64,000 bases of DNA from an uncultured Alphaproteobacteria bacterium (GTDB taxonomy: Bacteria > Pseudomonadota > Alphaproteobacteria > Puniceispirillales > UBA1172). Every line of letters starts with the position of its first letter. Position 1 is the first letter of the stretch. The notes below the pieces were generated by a model that was given only the letters and a program-made list of their open reading frames with translations, had not been told where the DNA came from and made no database searches. This document shows, one piece after another, positions 19,264 through 27,257 of the stretch. The DNA lies in NCBI GenBank assembly GCA_958431225.1, contig OY288107.1:2135501-2199500 (forward strand), read 5' to 3'. A program made the translations under genes and the position numbers.

Positions 19264-19706
19264 TATTTCATCTCCTGTTGAAAAACATTTTCGGGGTGGC
19301 AGAGGTCTTCTAAACTAACCTTATCAAGCGCATCGGCGATGGTGGAATTGATTTTCTCCCAATTGCCGCCGATGCAACAATTCCTACGCGACGCGCACGG
19401 ATCTGTTGATGTGGTCACGCAAGCGGTGAGCGCGATTGGACCTTCTAGGGTTTCCACAATCTCCGCCACCGAAATAGCGTGGGGGGCGCGCGTGAGCCGA
19501 TAACCCCCCATTTTCCCGCGTTCCGCCGCAACAAAATCACAGCGCGCCAGATGTTTGAGCAATTTTTGCGTGGTCGCCGGGGTTAACCCCGATTTGCGCG
19601 CCAATTCCGCCGCGCTAAAGTGCCGCATAGGCTCGCGCCGATAGCATCCCGCCATCACCGACAGCAACACCGCCCCATAATCCGTCATTTTATTGAGTTT
19701 AATCAT
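19263..19706 (-). CDS. Rrf2-family SUF operon regulator (IscR-like)
   Basis: 147 residues. An N-terminal winged helix ([10 protein letters not shown]... [16 protein letters not shown]) is followed by a cluster-binding loop with cysteines at about 96, 104, 110 and 111, a spacing close to but not identical with C-x5-C-x5-C of E. coli IscR. Such proteins sense iron-sulfur status through a bound cluster and repress suf or isc genes. It heads the suf operon and a strong palindrome lies 13 bases upstream of its start, so autoregulation is likely. Length is near IscR and the SUF-type Rrf2 regulators described in Xanthomonas and alphaproteobacteria. Confidence 0.9.
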   Translation of the reverse strand: MIKLNKMTDYGAVLLSVMAGCYRREPMRHFSAAELARKSGLTPATTQKLLKHLARCDFVAAERGKMGGYRLTRAPHAISVAEIVETLEGPIALTACVTTSTDPCASRRNCCIGGNWEKINSTIADALDKVSLEDLCHPENVFQQEMK

Positions 19707-19718
19707 CGTTTATCCCAA

Positions 19719-19751
19719 ATCCATATAGGACTAAAATAGTCCCTTATGGAT
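19719..19751. promoter_or_regulatory. Palindromic operator of the suf operon, IscR type 1-like
   Basis: Two 15-base arms (19719-19733 and 19737-19751) are inverted copies at 13 of 15 positions around a 3-base centre. The inner 25 bases (19723-19747) fit the type 1 IscR layout: ATA, three bases, GACT, five bases, AGTC, three bases, TAT. The site lies immediately upstream of the regulator-suf operon. Confidence 0.75.
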
Positions 19752-19824
19752 TATATGCAGGTAAAGTGGCAGAATTTCAAGCCCTAAATGACGCTAAACT
19801 GCAAAAATTTTGCTAATTTAGCGC

Positions 19825-20163
19825 TTAATTGACGCTGATACGGCGGGGCAGATAGCGATTGCCGTTAAAATCATCAAATAATTCGGGCAACTCTGGATGC
19901 CCGACGGGTCCTGATTCGGCATCGGGGACGAGGTTTTGTTGGCTCACATAGGCGGTATAATAACTATCCTCATTTTCCGCCAATAGGTGATAGAACGGCT
20001 GTTCGCGGCTCGGGCGCACCTCTGCCGGGATGGCGTCATACCATTCCTCGGTGTTGTCAAATTCGGGGTCAACATCAAACACAACGCCTCTAAAGGGGTA
20101 ATGCCGATGGCGCACCACATCACCAATGTTGTAAATCGGGGGTTTTTCTGCTTTTTTTGCCAT
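19825..20163 (-). CDS. hspQ: Heat shock protein HspQ (YccV-like, hemimethylated-DNA-binding family)
   Basis: 112 residues. HspQ is a small SH3-like barrel protein that in E. coli binds hemimethylated DNA and acts as a specificity enhancer of the Lon protease. Family stretches: IGDVVRHRHYPFRGVVFDVDPEFDNTEEWY, QPFYHLLAENEDSYYTAYVSQQNL, and a C-terminal HPELPELFDDFNGNRY. Lies 30 bases after rpmF on the same strand, likely co-transcribed. Confidence 0.92.
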   Translation of the reverse strand: MAKKAEKPPIYNIGDVVRHRHYPFRGVVFDVDPEFDNTEEWYDAIPAEVRPSREQPFYHLLAENEDSYYTAYVSQQNLVPDAESGPVGHPELPELFDDFNGNRYLPRRISVN

Positions 20164-20193
20164 GATACTAGAGGGGGATATTCGGGGTCAGAA

Positions 20194-20379
20194 TTAGACG
20201 CGCGCTTTGGTTTTTAGCACTTGGCGTCCTTTATACATGCCGGTTTTGACATCCATATGATGCGGACGATGCAATTCGCCCGTATTTTTATCCTCAACAT
20301 AGGCATCCGCCGTCAGCGCATCATGCGCGCGGCGCATCCCGCGTTTGGATGGAGTAGTCTTTCTTTTTGGAACAGCCAT
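20194..20379 (-). CDS. rpmF: 50S ribosomal protein L32
   Basis: 61 residues. Opens with [20 protein letters not shown], diagnostic for L32, and continues [22 protein letters not shown]. It is the cysteine-free form, without the zinc-binding C-x-x-C pairs of some bacteria. Situated between tRNA-Ala and hspQ on the minus strand. Confidence 0.96.
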   Translation of the reverse strand: MAVPKRKTTPSKRGMRRAHDALTADAYVEDKNTGELHRPHHMDVKTGMYKGRQVLKTKARV

Positions 20380-20409
20380 TTTTCAAATTCCCTTTGCTTT
20401 TTCCGTAAA

Positions 20410-20485
20410 TGGTGGAGCTAGACGGGATCGAACCGACGACCTCCTGCTTGCAAAGCAGGCGCTCTCCCAGCTGAGCTATAGCCCC
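20410..20485 (-). tRNA. tRNA-Ala (anticodon TGC)
   Basis: 76 bases with an encoded CCA (20412-20410). The acceptor stem GGGGCTA pairs with TAGCTCC with one G-T pair. The anticodon stem CTGCT/AGCAG closes a loop TTTGCAA with anticodon TGC. The D arm and the GTTCGATCC T loop are standard. It follows alanine dehydrogenase by about 50 bases on the same strand. Confidence 0.96.
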
Positions 20486-20536
20486 CAAAATTGCATAATC
20501 GGGGTCATGTGCCAGCATGAGGTAGCTTCTGTCAAG

Positions 20537-21649
20537 TCATTTTTCACTTACAGCGTTAAGCGATGGATTTTCGCCCAAAGCATCAATCACCGCCGCATGC
20601 GTAATGCGCCCGCCTTTGACATTGAGCCCATTCATCAAATGTTCATCCATTTCCAACGCCTTCTCGCCGTGCTTCGCCAATGCCAGCGTGAACGGCAAAG
20701 TCGCGTGGTTGAGCGCTTGGCTTGAGGTACGTGGCACTGCCCCGGGCATATTGGCGACACAATAATGCACGATGCCATCCACATCATAGGTGGGGTCATC
20801 GTGGGTGGTGGCTTTGGAGGTTTCAAAACACCCCCCTTGATCAATGGCAACATCCGCCAGCACCGCGCCTTGACGCATGGATTTGAGATGTGCGCGCCTA
20901 ACCAATCTAGGTGCCGCCGCCCCGGGAATCAGCACCGCACCGATGACTAAATCCGCCGCCGCCAATTCTGCCTCAATCGTGTGGCTGGTGGAATAGCGCG
21001 TGACTGCGCGTCCGCCAAAAACATCATCCAAATAGCGGAGCCGTGCCAGCGCGCGATCCAGAATCGTCACCCTTGCCCCCATGCCGATGGCGACTTTCGC
21101 GGCGTTGATGCCAACCACCCCGCCCCCAAGCACGACCACATTCGCAGGTTCAACCCCGGGCACCCCCGAAAGCAACACCCCCCGCCCGCCTGCTGTGCGT
21201 TTGAGGCAATAGCCACCTTCTATCACCGCCAGACGTCCTGCAACCTCGCTCATGGGGGCTAGTAAGGGCAAGCCGCCGCTATTGTCGGTTACGGTCTCAT
21301 AGGCTATCGCCGTGCAGCCCGATTGCATTAGGCCGATGGTTTGTGCCGGGTCGGGGGCTAGGTGCAGATAGGTGAAAAGTAGTTGGTCGGCGCGTAATTG
21401 CTTCCATTCTACCTCTTGGGGTTCTTTGACTTTGACAATCATTTCCGCATCGGCAAAAATCTTTGCCGCATTGGGGGCGATTTCTGCCCCTGCCGCCTTG
21501 TATTCATCATCGCCTGAACCGATTCCTGCCCCGGCACCGCTTTCAATCAGCACCGCATGTCCTTGTTCGGTGAGTTCCTTGACCGAAGCAGGGATTAAAC
21601 CCACGCGGAATTCATGATTCTTGATCTCTTTTGGCACACCAATACGCAT
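20537..21649 (-). CDS. ald: Alanine dehydrogenase
   Basis: 370 residues. NAD-dependent oxidative deamination of L-alanine to pyruvate and ammonia, or the reverse. Landmarks: MRIGVPKEIKNHEFRVGL at the start, MIVKVKEPQ with the substrate Lys, LFTYLHLAPD with the catalytic His, the Rossmann motif VVVLGGGVVGINAAKVAIGMGA, and DVAIDQGGCFETSKATTHDDPTY. A strong AGGAGG precedes the ATG. The divergent Lrp-type gene is the likely regulator, as in other bacteria where AldR/Lrp controls ald. Confidence 0.97.
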   Translation of the reverse strand: MRIGVPKEIKNHEFRVGLIPASVKELTEQGHAVLIESGAGAGIGSGDDEYKAAGAEIAPNAAKIFADAEMIVKVKEPQEVEWKQLRADQLLFTYLHLAPDPAQTIGLMQSGCTAIAYETVTDNSGGLPLLAPMSEVAGRLAVIEGGYCLKRTAGGRGVLLSGVPGVEPANVVVLGGGVVGINAAKVAIGMGARVTILDRALARLRYLDDVFGGRAVTRYSTSHTIEAELAAADLVIGAVLIPGAAAPRLVRRAHLKSMRQGAVLADVAIDQGGCFETSKATTHDDPTYDVDGIVHYCVANMPGAVPRTSSQALNHATLPFTLALAKHGEKALEMDEHLMNGLNVKGGRITHAAVIDALGENPSLNAVSEK

Positions 21650-21713
21650 TGCATTTTCCTCCTAATAAAAGCCAATTTTCCGCATTATAGTGATGGTGCG
21701 CGACAATTTCCTT

Positions 21714-21775
21714 GCTTATTCTATTGATAAATGCTAGTTTATAGGTATAAAATGCGGTTATTATGTAGAATAAGC
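21714..21775. promoter_or_regulatory. Inverted repeat between ald and the Lrp-type gene (candidate operator)
   Basis: GCTTATTCTA at 21714-21723 and TAGAATAAGC at 21766-21775 are perfect 10-base inverted copies with centres 52 bases apart, about five helical turns. The AT-rich space between would hold promoters for both genes. Lrp proteins bind such paired sites by wrapping DNA, so it may be the operator of the divergent regulator; this is inference. Confidence 0.5.
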
Positions 21776-21809
21776 GCAGAATCGTGCAACGAATCGGAAT
21801 GGGCGCATC

Positions 21810-22280
21810 ATGTATCCTGAAATTGACCGCACCGACCGTGCCATCATCAAGGCACTGCAAGAAAACGCCCGCCTCAGCAATGTGGAATTGAGCCATAAAG
21901 TCAATCTGTCGGCTTCGGCGTGTCTCAGGCGGGTGGCGAATTTGGAAAAAAATGGCGTCATTAGTGGCTATCATGCGGAATTGGGGCATCAGCAACTTGG
22001 CTATGATGTCATTATTTTGGTGCAGGTGGCTTTGGATGGGCAATCGGCTAAAATCTTAGAGGAATTTGAAAAAGCCGTGCTGACGATACCCAATTTGATG
22101 ACGTGTTTTTTTATGGCGGGGGGGCAGGATTATATCCTCCGCATCGCCGCCAAAGATGTGTCGGATTATGGCGAAATTCACCGCCATTACCTATCCGCCC
22201 TGCCCCATGTGCGGAGCATTGAATCCAATTTTGTTTTGCGGACATTGATGACGCGGGGGCTGCCGGTTGCGTTGATTTGA
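21810..22280 (+). CDS. Lrp/AsnC-family transcriptional regulator
   Basis: 156 residues. An N-terminal helix-turn-helix (DRTDRAIIKALQENARLSN, then SASACLRRVANLEKNGVISGY) precedes the RAM ligand-binding domain, with the LMTCFFMAGGQDYILRI segment typical for effector sensing. Divergent from ald, so it probably activates or represses alanine catabolism in response to alanine or leucine. Its stop lies four bases from the convergent selO stop. Confidence 0.92.
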   Translation: MYPEIDRTDRAIIKALQENARLSNVELSHKVNLSASACLRRVANLEKNGVISGYHAELGHQQLGYDVIILVQVALDGQSAKILEEFEKAVLTIPNLMTCFFMAGGQDYILRIAAKDVSDYGEIHRHYLSALPHVRSIESNFVLRTLMTRGLPVALI

Positions 22281-22284
22281 TGGC

Positions 22285-23727
22285 TTAAATGCGCGCATCT
22301 AACACCATTCCTGTCGCCTTTTCATCCCACAATCCATAGGCATCGCCCATCTGATGTATCTTGCGTAAGGCTTCGGTTAGTTTTGTCCAATCATCCGCCT
22401 CGGCAATCGGCTCCCATAGTGCTTCCACCGCTTCAATGCGGAGATGGAACGGGTCAGTTTGGGCGAAATAGGCGTGGTCGGGGTGGCTGTTTGGGGCGGG
22501 GGGTGCGGTGCGTAATAAGGCGGCGGCAGGGGCGAAATCGTTGGTTTTATAGATGGATTTGCGTTTGCTAGAATCGGCTTGCACCCGCCCTGCCCCGCCA
22601 TACCAATCAAAACACGCCTCATCAAAGCCGACATCTGCACCACGCAATGCCCCCAAAAATGTGCCGATGCAATCGGGGGCGTCATCCCAATCACCGTCAA
22701 TGCCTAAACGCCGACAAAATGCGCGGGTGACGGCTTTTTCTAGTATCTGATGATAGCGTCCGACCAATGTTTCCAACGCTTCCACCCCAAGAAAAGGCAC
22801 GAAGCAATCGGCTAGCCGACACAACGCCCAAAACGCCGCCTCGCCTTGCCTCCCATAGCAATAGCGCCCTTGATAATCAAAATAGGCGGCGGTGAAATTG
22901 GCGTCCATGCGCGGCAGGAATCGCCATGGTCCGTAATCAAAACTCTCGCCGGTGATGTTGAAATTGTCGCTATTGAGCACCCCATGCACGAATCCTGCCC
23001 CTAGCCAACTCGCGGCTAATTGCGCCTGTTTTTCGGTGATGGAGACCAATAGGCGTTCGGCGGCTTCGGCAATCGGCGGGGCATCGGTGCATCCGTAATA
23101 TTGCGCCAGCACATAGCGAATCAGTGCCTCTAATGCTTCATGTTCCTGCAAATACGCCAGCCGTTGGAACGTGCCGATGCGGATATGGCTGTGCGAAAGC
23201 CGTGTTAGCACCGCCGCGCGTGTTGGTGATGGCTCGTCTTCTCGGTGCAGTGCCTCGCCGGTTTCAATGATGGCGAAAGTTTTGGAAGTATTGACCCCTA
23301 GCGCGTCCAGCATCGCGCTTGCCAGCAATTCGCGCACGGCACCCTTTAAGGTTAAACGCCCATCGCCTTGGCGCGAAAATGGTGTTTTGCCTGAACCTTT
23401 AGTGCCGAAATCCAATAGGCGTCCGCTTGGTGCATCCATGATTTGCGCGTATAAAAACCCCCGCCCATCGCCTAAATCGGGGTTATAGACACCGAATTGA
23501 TGCCCGTGATAACAGAGAGCCAGCGGTTGTTTTTGTGCGCCGTCAAAGGGGGTAAAACGCCCGAAGCGGTCGCACCAATCAGCATCATTTTTCAAAACCG
23601 CATCCATTTTTAGTCTTTGCGCCCAGGCTAAATTGCGATAGACTAGGCGTGTTTTTGGAAACTGCGCCGCTTCAACGGGGCAATATAGAATATGGGGAAG
23701 CTTTTGATGATTGGTGGAAATCTGCAT
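22285..23727 (-). CDS. selO: Protein adenylyltransferase SelO
   Basis: 480 residues from the ATG at 23727; a longer frame to 23790 would run into the divergent gene. SelO is a pseudokinase-fold enzyme that transfers AMP from ATP to protein Ser, Thr or Tyr and takes part in redox stress responses. Visible: CYHGHQFGVYNPDLGDGRG, DFGTKGSGKTPFSRQGDGRLTLKG, the GTFQRLAYL region and the metal-binding stretch GVLNSDNFNITGESFDYGPWRF. The C-terminus has no selenocysteine-type ending. Annotated in older records as UPF0061 or YdiU. Confidence 0.93.
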   Translation of the reverse strand: MQISTNHQKLPHILYCPVEAAQFPKTRLVYRNLAWAQRLKMDAVLKNDADWCDRFGRFTPFDGAQKQPLALCYHGHQFGVYNPDLGDGRGFLYAQIMDAPSGRLLDFGTKGSGKTPFSRQGDGRLTLKGAVRELLASAMLDALGVNTSKTFAIIETGEALHREDEPSPTRAAVLTRLSHSHIRIGTFQRLAYLQEHEALEALIRYVLAQYYGCTDAPPIAEAAERLLVSITEKQAQLAASWLGAGFVHGVLNSDNFNITGESFDYGPWRFLPRMDANFTAAYFDYQGRYCYGRQGEAAFWALCRLADCFVPFLGVEALETLVGRYHQILEKAVTRAFCRRLGIDGDWDDAPDCIGTFLGALRGADVGFDEACFDWYGGAGRVQADSSKRKSIYKTNDFAPAAALLRTAPPAPNSHPDHAYFAQTDPFHLRIEAVEALWEPIAEADDWTKLTEALRKIHQMGDAYGLWDEKATGMVLDARI

Positions 23728-23788
23728 AGCCTCACTATCCTGACGCGATTTGCACGCAACATCAAGCAAAGAAAGCGGGAGGTTAAAC

Positions 23789-24928
23789 ATGGCAACTGAA
23801 CAACTTAAAGCAGTGATGCAACCGATTGATCGCGCCTTTGGCTTGCCGAATGCGGTCTATGTTGATGCGGATATGGCACAAATGGAACAGCAGAAAGTCT
23901 TTGCCCGCCATTGGGCAGCCCTGACCGCCGCCAAGAATCTGCCCCAAGCCGGCTGTGTGATGCCGATTACTTTTTTTGGCATTCCGTTATTGGTGACGCG
24001 GACGAAAGCTGGCGAGATTAAGGTTTTTGAAAATGTCTGTCGGCATCGTGGCATGATTCTGGTGGATGAGGCGAAACAACTCAACGGGCCGATTACCTGC
24101 CCTTATCATGCTTGGGCGTATGATCTAGACGGCAAGCTGCACGCGACCCCGCATATTGGTGGTTCGGGCATCCATGAACACGAATCTGTGGATAAAGCAT
24201 GCCTGTCGTTGAATGAAATCCGTAGCCATGTTTGGATGGATGTGGTGTTTATCAATCTTGACGGCAAGGCGGAATCTTTTGCAGAAACCCACAGGGATAT
24301 CATTGCACGTTGGGCGGAATTTGATAAGCCTATCTATCATGGCGGTGCCGAATCTAGTTTTTCTTTGAGCCTCAACAGCAACTGGAAATTGGCGGTGGAA
24401 AATTATTGCGAATCATACCATTTGCCGTTTGTGCATCCGGGGTTGAATTCATATTCGCGCCTAGAAGACCATTACAATATTGAAGGTCCCGGGGCGTTTG
24501 CCGGGCAAGGCACGTTGGTCTATGCGCCGTCTTTAGGTGGGGGCGGTAAAGCCTTCCCCAATTTCAAAGGTTTGAGCGCGAAATGGGATACCGCCGCCGA
24601 ATATCTGGCGTTGTTCCCCAATGTATTATTTGGCGTGCATCGTGACCATGTCTATAACATTATCCTGAAACCTGATGCCATGAATCGCACTAGTGAATGG
24701 GTGGAAATTTACTATACTGACCCTAGCGCGCTTGCCGATGATTACGCGCCGATGCGCCAAAAAAATAGCGCCATGTGGAAAGAGATTTTCATTGAGGATA
24801 TTGGTGTGGTAGAAGGTATGTATCAAGGGCGTTCGGCGCCCGGGTATGATGGCGGGAAATTCTCGCCGGTGATGGATGGACCGACGCATTATTTTCACAA
24901 ATGGATTGCCGAACAACTCGCAGTCTGA
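23789..24928 (+). CDS. Rieske-type ring-hydroxylating oxygenase alpha subunit
   Basis: 379 residues from the ATG at 23789, preceded by GGGAGG. The Rieske 2Fe-2S ligands are Cys84, His86, Cys104 and His107 (CRHRG and CPYHAW). The catalytic domain carries NWKLAVENYCESYHLPFVHPG, with the bridging Asp/Glu and two His of the mononuclear iron site, and a late Asp. The domain pattern fits glycine betaine, choline or carnitine monooxygenases as well as aromatic dioxygenases; substrate cannot be read. No reductase gene is adjacent. A dimethylglycine-dehydrogenase-type gene at 56.8-59.2 kb makes a betaine route possible but is far away. Confidence 0.88.
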   Translation: MATEQLKAVMQPIDRAFGLPNAVYVDADMAQMEQQKVFARHWAALTAAKNLPQAGCVMPITFFGIPLLVTRTKAGEIKVFENVCRHRGMILVDEAKQLNGPITCPYHAWAYDLDGKLHATPHIGGSGIHEHESVDKACLSLNEIRSHVWMDVVFINLDGKAESFAETHRDIIARWAEFDKPIYHGGAESSFSLSLNSNWKLAVENYCESYHLPFVHPGLNSYSRLEDHYNIEGPGAFAGQGTLVYAPSLGGGGKAFPNFKGLSAKWDTAAEYLALFPNVLFGVHRDHVYNIILKPDAMNRTSEWVEIYYTDPSALADDYAPMRQKNSAMWKEIFIEDIGVVEGMYQGRSAPGYDGGKFSPVMDGPTHYFHKWIAEQLAV

Positions 24929-24952
24929 AACCATTGAAGAGGACTCCCCCCC

Positions 24953-25462
24953 GTGCCTAAACTAGATGACAACCCCACCGATAACATGATGGCTTCTATT
25001 GAGGGGCTGTGGGATACCGCCAATAGTGCCGTGCAGGCGGATTTGAAAAAGCGCGTGAATAAAAAAACGCGCAAAAAATCTGCGGAACCTGCCCCGCCTG
25101 TTGAGGCATCTTCTGCATCTGGCACCCCTAGCACGGATGATGAGGCGATTAGCCGTCTTAAAGATATGGGCAATTTGCGTGTGGCTGATTCGGGGGCGGC
25201 TGATGCGGGGGCGCCGTCTGATTTGGCTGATTCGGGCGCGCCGTCTGATTTGGGTGATTCGGGTGCGCCGTCTGATTTGGCTGATTCGGGTGCGCCTCTT
25301 GCGCCTGAAGCGTTGTTTAGCGATGCGTTTTCTAAACTCGTGCAACAGGTTGTTGAGGATTATCTTGATAAAAACCTCGCGCCGATGATTAGCAAGGCGG
25401 TGCAAGCCGAGTTGAAGAAAAAACCTAAAACGCGCCGTAAAACCGCCAATAAAGCCAAATAA
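24953..25462 (+). CDS. Unrecognised protein with Asp-Ser-Gly-Ala-Pro tandem repeats
   Basis: 169 residues from a GTG at 24953 with GAGGA upstream. Residues 30-45 are strongly basic, 45-77 low complexity, 78-116 are near-perfect 9-residue repeats of the type DSGAPSDLA, and 120-158 form an amphipathic helical segment (SKLVQQVVEDYLDKNLAPMISKAVQAELKKK) before a basic tail. The last helices resemble in layout the C-terminal DUF2497/PopZ-like helices of alphaproteobacteria, a weak similarity judged by eye. Follows the Rieske gene by 24 bases and is convergent with the next gene, whose stop is four bases away. Confidence 0.6.
   Translation: MPKLDDNPTDNMMASIEGLWDTANSAVQADLKKRVNKKTRKKSAEPAPPVEASSASGTPSTDDEAISRLKDMGNLRVADSGAADAGAPSDLADSGAPSDLGDSGAPSDLADSGAPLAPEALFSDAFSKLVQQVVEDYLDKNLAPMISKAVQAELKKKPKTRRKTANKAK
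25184..25300 (+). repeat. In-frame tandem repeats of 27 bases
   Basis: About four copies of a 27-base unit coding for D-S-G-A-P-S-D-L-(A/G). The DNA copies differ by only a few bases, so they arose by recent slippage or unequal exchange. The copy number may vary between strains. Confidence 0.8.
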
Positions 25463-25465
25463 AAC

Positions 25466-25981
25466 CTATTCGCCTTTGTTTTCGTAAATGTTTTTGGCGG
25501 ATTTGTAGAGGTTTTTGCTTTCGCTGACATAGACCCTTGAATCAATGCGTTTGGCGTCAAATAACTCTTTGAGGGCGCGCATATCGCTTTCAATTTGATG
25601 GAGGGCGCGGGTGGTTTCGTCGGCTTCCTCTACGTGTTGGAGCGTCAATCCTGCCATCATATCGGTCTGTTGCGGCCGATAATGGCGGCGGATGCGTAAA
25701 AATAGCGACAGAATCAGCAAAATGCCGAGAATCACCAAAGCGATGCCGATGGCATGGTGATATTCCTGCCAACCTGTCCGCGCGATGAGTGCCTCAAGCT
25801 CCGCTATGTAAGGCTCAGCCTGTGCTAGGTAAGGCTCTGCCCATGCCATATAAGGCTCTGCCCATGCCATATAAGGCTCTGCCCATGCGCGAATTTCCGC
25901 TATGTAAGACTCTATCTGTGCGATATAAGGCTCTGCCCATGCGCGGATTTTGTTCCAAAATATGATCAATTCTTCGTTCAT
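25466..25981 (-). CDS. Membrane-anchored protein with tandem WAEPYMA heptads
   Basis: 171 residues, family not recognised. Residues 15-60 are heptads of the type W-A-E-P-Y-(M/L/I)-A, four of them consecutive (33-60). A single membrane helix follows at about 77-96 (IGIALVILGILLILSLFL), then a basic stop-transfer (RIRRHYRP) and a soluble helical C-terminus (about 100-171) with QIESDMRALKELFDAKRIDSRVYVSESKNLYKSAKNIYENKGE. The positive-inside rule puts the C-terminal half in the cytoplasm and the repeats outside, in the periplasm. Convergent with the preceding gene. Confidence 0.6.
   Translation of the reverse strand: MNEELIIFWNKIRAWAEPYIAQIESYIAEIRAWAEPYMAWAEPYMAWAEPYLAQAEPYIAELEALIARTGWQEYHHAIGIALVILGILLILSLFLRIRRHYRPQQTDMMAGLTLQHVEEADETTRALHQIESDMRALKELFDAKRIDSRVYVSESKNLYKSAKNIYENKGE
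25802..25939 (-). repeat. 21-base tandem repeats coding for heptads
   Basis: Units of 21 bases, TATAAGGCTCTGCCCATGCCA on the plus strand in shorter form TAAGGCTCTGCCCATGC, recur in frame and are almost identical in the central copies. They code for the WAEPYMA heptads of the minus-strand protein. Confidence 0.8.
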
Positions 25982-26188
25982 CCCCCCAATCTAACATAAT
26001 TGCCCCGCATTTCGCTAGTATAAAAACTTAACCCTTTTTGGTGTTCGGGGGCGGTTTAGGGGGGCAATGGCGTCATAGCGTCCGACTTCTGGGAATCAAA
26101 TTTGTGCTTTTGGGTAATTTTTTTAGGGCGCGGATTTTGGCATTCTGTTGATGTTTCAGCAACCCAGACCCAGATATAGGTGAATCTC
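25982..26188. other. Intergenic stretch without recognised features
   Basis: About 207 bases between the heptad-repeat gene (minus) and a small plus-strand gene. Promoters for both are expected here. I see no RNA gene, hairpin with T-run or recognised operator. Confidence 0.5.
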
Positions 26189-26455
26189 ATGGCAAATGGT
26201 AAATCAAAAATTCAACAAGCATTTTTACAGGATCTCCCCGACCTCATTCCCGAGGCGACGGAAATTGATGAAATCGTCATCGCCGCCGACAATACCGCAA
26301 GCGTTAGCGGATATGTCAAAAGCAATGTTTCTATTGCCAATTTGCGCGCGAATTTTGTGGAAAATGGGATGCTTGAAAATATTGAGATCGCTTTGCGTCC
26401 TGAACCGCCATTCCATTTTTTCCGCATCACCGGCAAACTGACGAGCATGAATTGA
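26189..26455 (+). CDS. Small unrecognised protein
   Basis: 88 residues from the ATG at 26189, with AGGTG a few bases upstream; a GTG three codons earlier is possible. No signal peptide, membrane helix or cysteine is seen. The composition is mixed acidic with alternating hydrophobic residues (EIDEIVIAADNTASVSGYV) that suggest a small alpha/beta fold. It precedes the metallopeptidase gene by about 45 bases on the same strand. Confidence 0.5.
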   Translation: MANGKSKIQQAFLQDLPDLIPEATEIDEIVIAADNTASVSGYVKSNVSIANLRANFVENGMLENIEIALRPEPPFHFFRITGKLTSMN

Positions 26456-26501
26456 CGCTTTGCCCTCTTGACGATTCACATGCGCTAGGCGACAATGGCG
26501 T

Positions 26502-27257
26502 ATGTTCGGGTTTTCGCGCCAAACACCGCCGAGTCAGCGGTTAGAGGTGATGCTGGCAGGTGAGGCTATGCCATTAGTGATTCGCTATCGGCGCAATGCA
26601 CGGCGGCTGACTTTGCGCGTGGAAGAATCCGAACTGCGCGTCACCGCACCGCTTAAGGCGGATACTGATGAAATTCTTGGCTTTATTCGTGAAAAAACGC
26701 CGTGGATAACCGCGCGACTTTCTGCCCTGTCGGCGCTTTATGCGGATGCGGTGCCGTCTATCCTCTATCGCGGGGAATCTACGCCTGTGCATATCAACCG
26801 CGATTTTTGTGGGCATCAATATCAGATGGATTTTGTGGATGGGGCGTTATGGCTTCACCGCCCGCAAGGGGGGCGATTAAGCCCTTCACGCCAATTAGAA
26901 AAACATTTACGAAGCGAAACAAAGGCCGCTATCCAAGCCGTTCTGCCCGAAATGCTGGCGCGCTTAGGCGAAGCCGCCGTGCCGTTTAGCATCCGCGACC
27001 AAAAAACACGCTGGGGGAGCTGTTCCACCCGGCGGCATCTTTCGTTTAATTGGCGTTTGATTATGGCACCGCCCGCGGTTTTAAATTATGTCGTTCAGCA
27101 TGAGGTGGCACATCTACGCCATCACGACCACAGCCATCGATTCTGGAAATTGGTGGAAGATATGATGCCCGATTACAACCAACACCGCCAATGGCTCAAT
27201 ACGCATCAACAGAATCTAATGATTAACCTTGAACGGAAATTAGCCGGTCTTAACTGA
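26502..27257 (+). CDS. YgjP-like zinc metallopeptidase-fold protein (DUF45/WLM-type)
   Basis: 251 residues. The C-terminal part contains RDQKTRWGSCSTRRHLSFNWRL and the zinc motif V-Q-H-E-V-A-H-L-R-H-H-D-H-S-H-R-F-W (HExxH with a downstream His), the hallmark of the YgjP/DUF45 family. The N-terminal half has the family's LRVEESELRVTAPL beta region. Role is uncertain: a zinc protease fold, with phosphohydrolase activity on UTP proposed for E. coli YgjP. Its last eight bases overlap the stop end of the giant minus-strand gene. Confidence 0.88.
   Translation: MFGFSRQTPPSQRLEVMLAGEAMPLVIRYRRNARRLTLRVEESELRVTAPLKADTDEILGFIREKTPWITARLSALSALYADAVPSILYRGESTPVHINRDFCGHQYQMDFVDGALWLHRPQGGRLSPSRQLEKHLRSETKAAIQAVLPEMLARLGEAAVPFSIRDQKTRWGSCSTRRHLSFNWRLIMAPPAVLNYVVQHEVAHLRHHDHSHRFWKLVEDMMPDYNQHRQWLNTHQQNLMINLERKLAGLN

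Noticed and set aside
22285-23727. Selenocysteine codon at the end of selO
   Set aside because: The frame ends in a short tail without the C-terminal Cys/Sec motif and no SECIS-like hairpin is evident.
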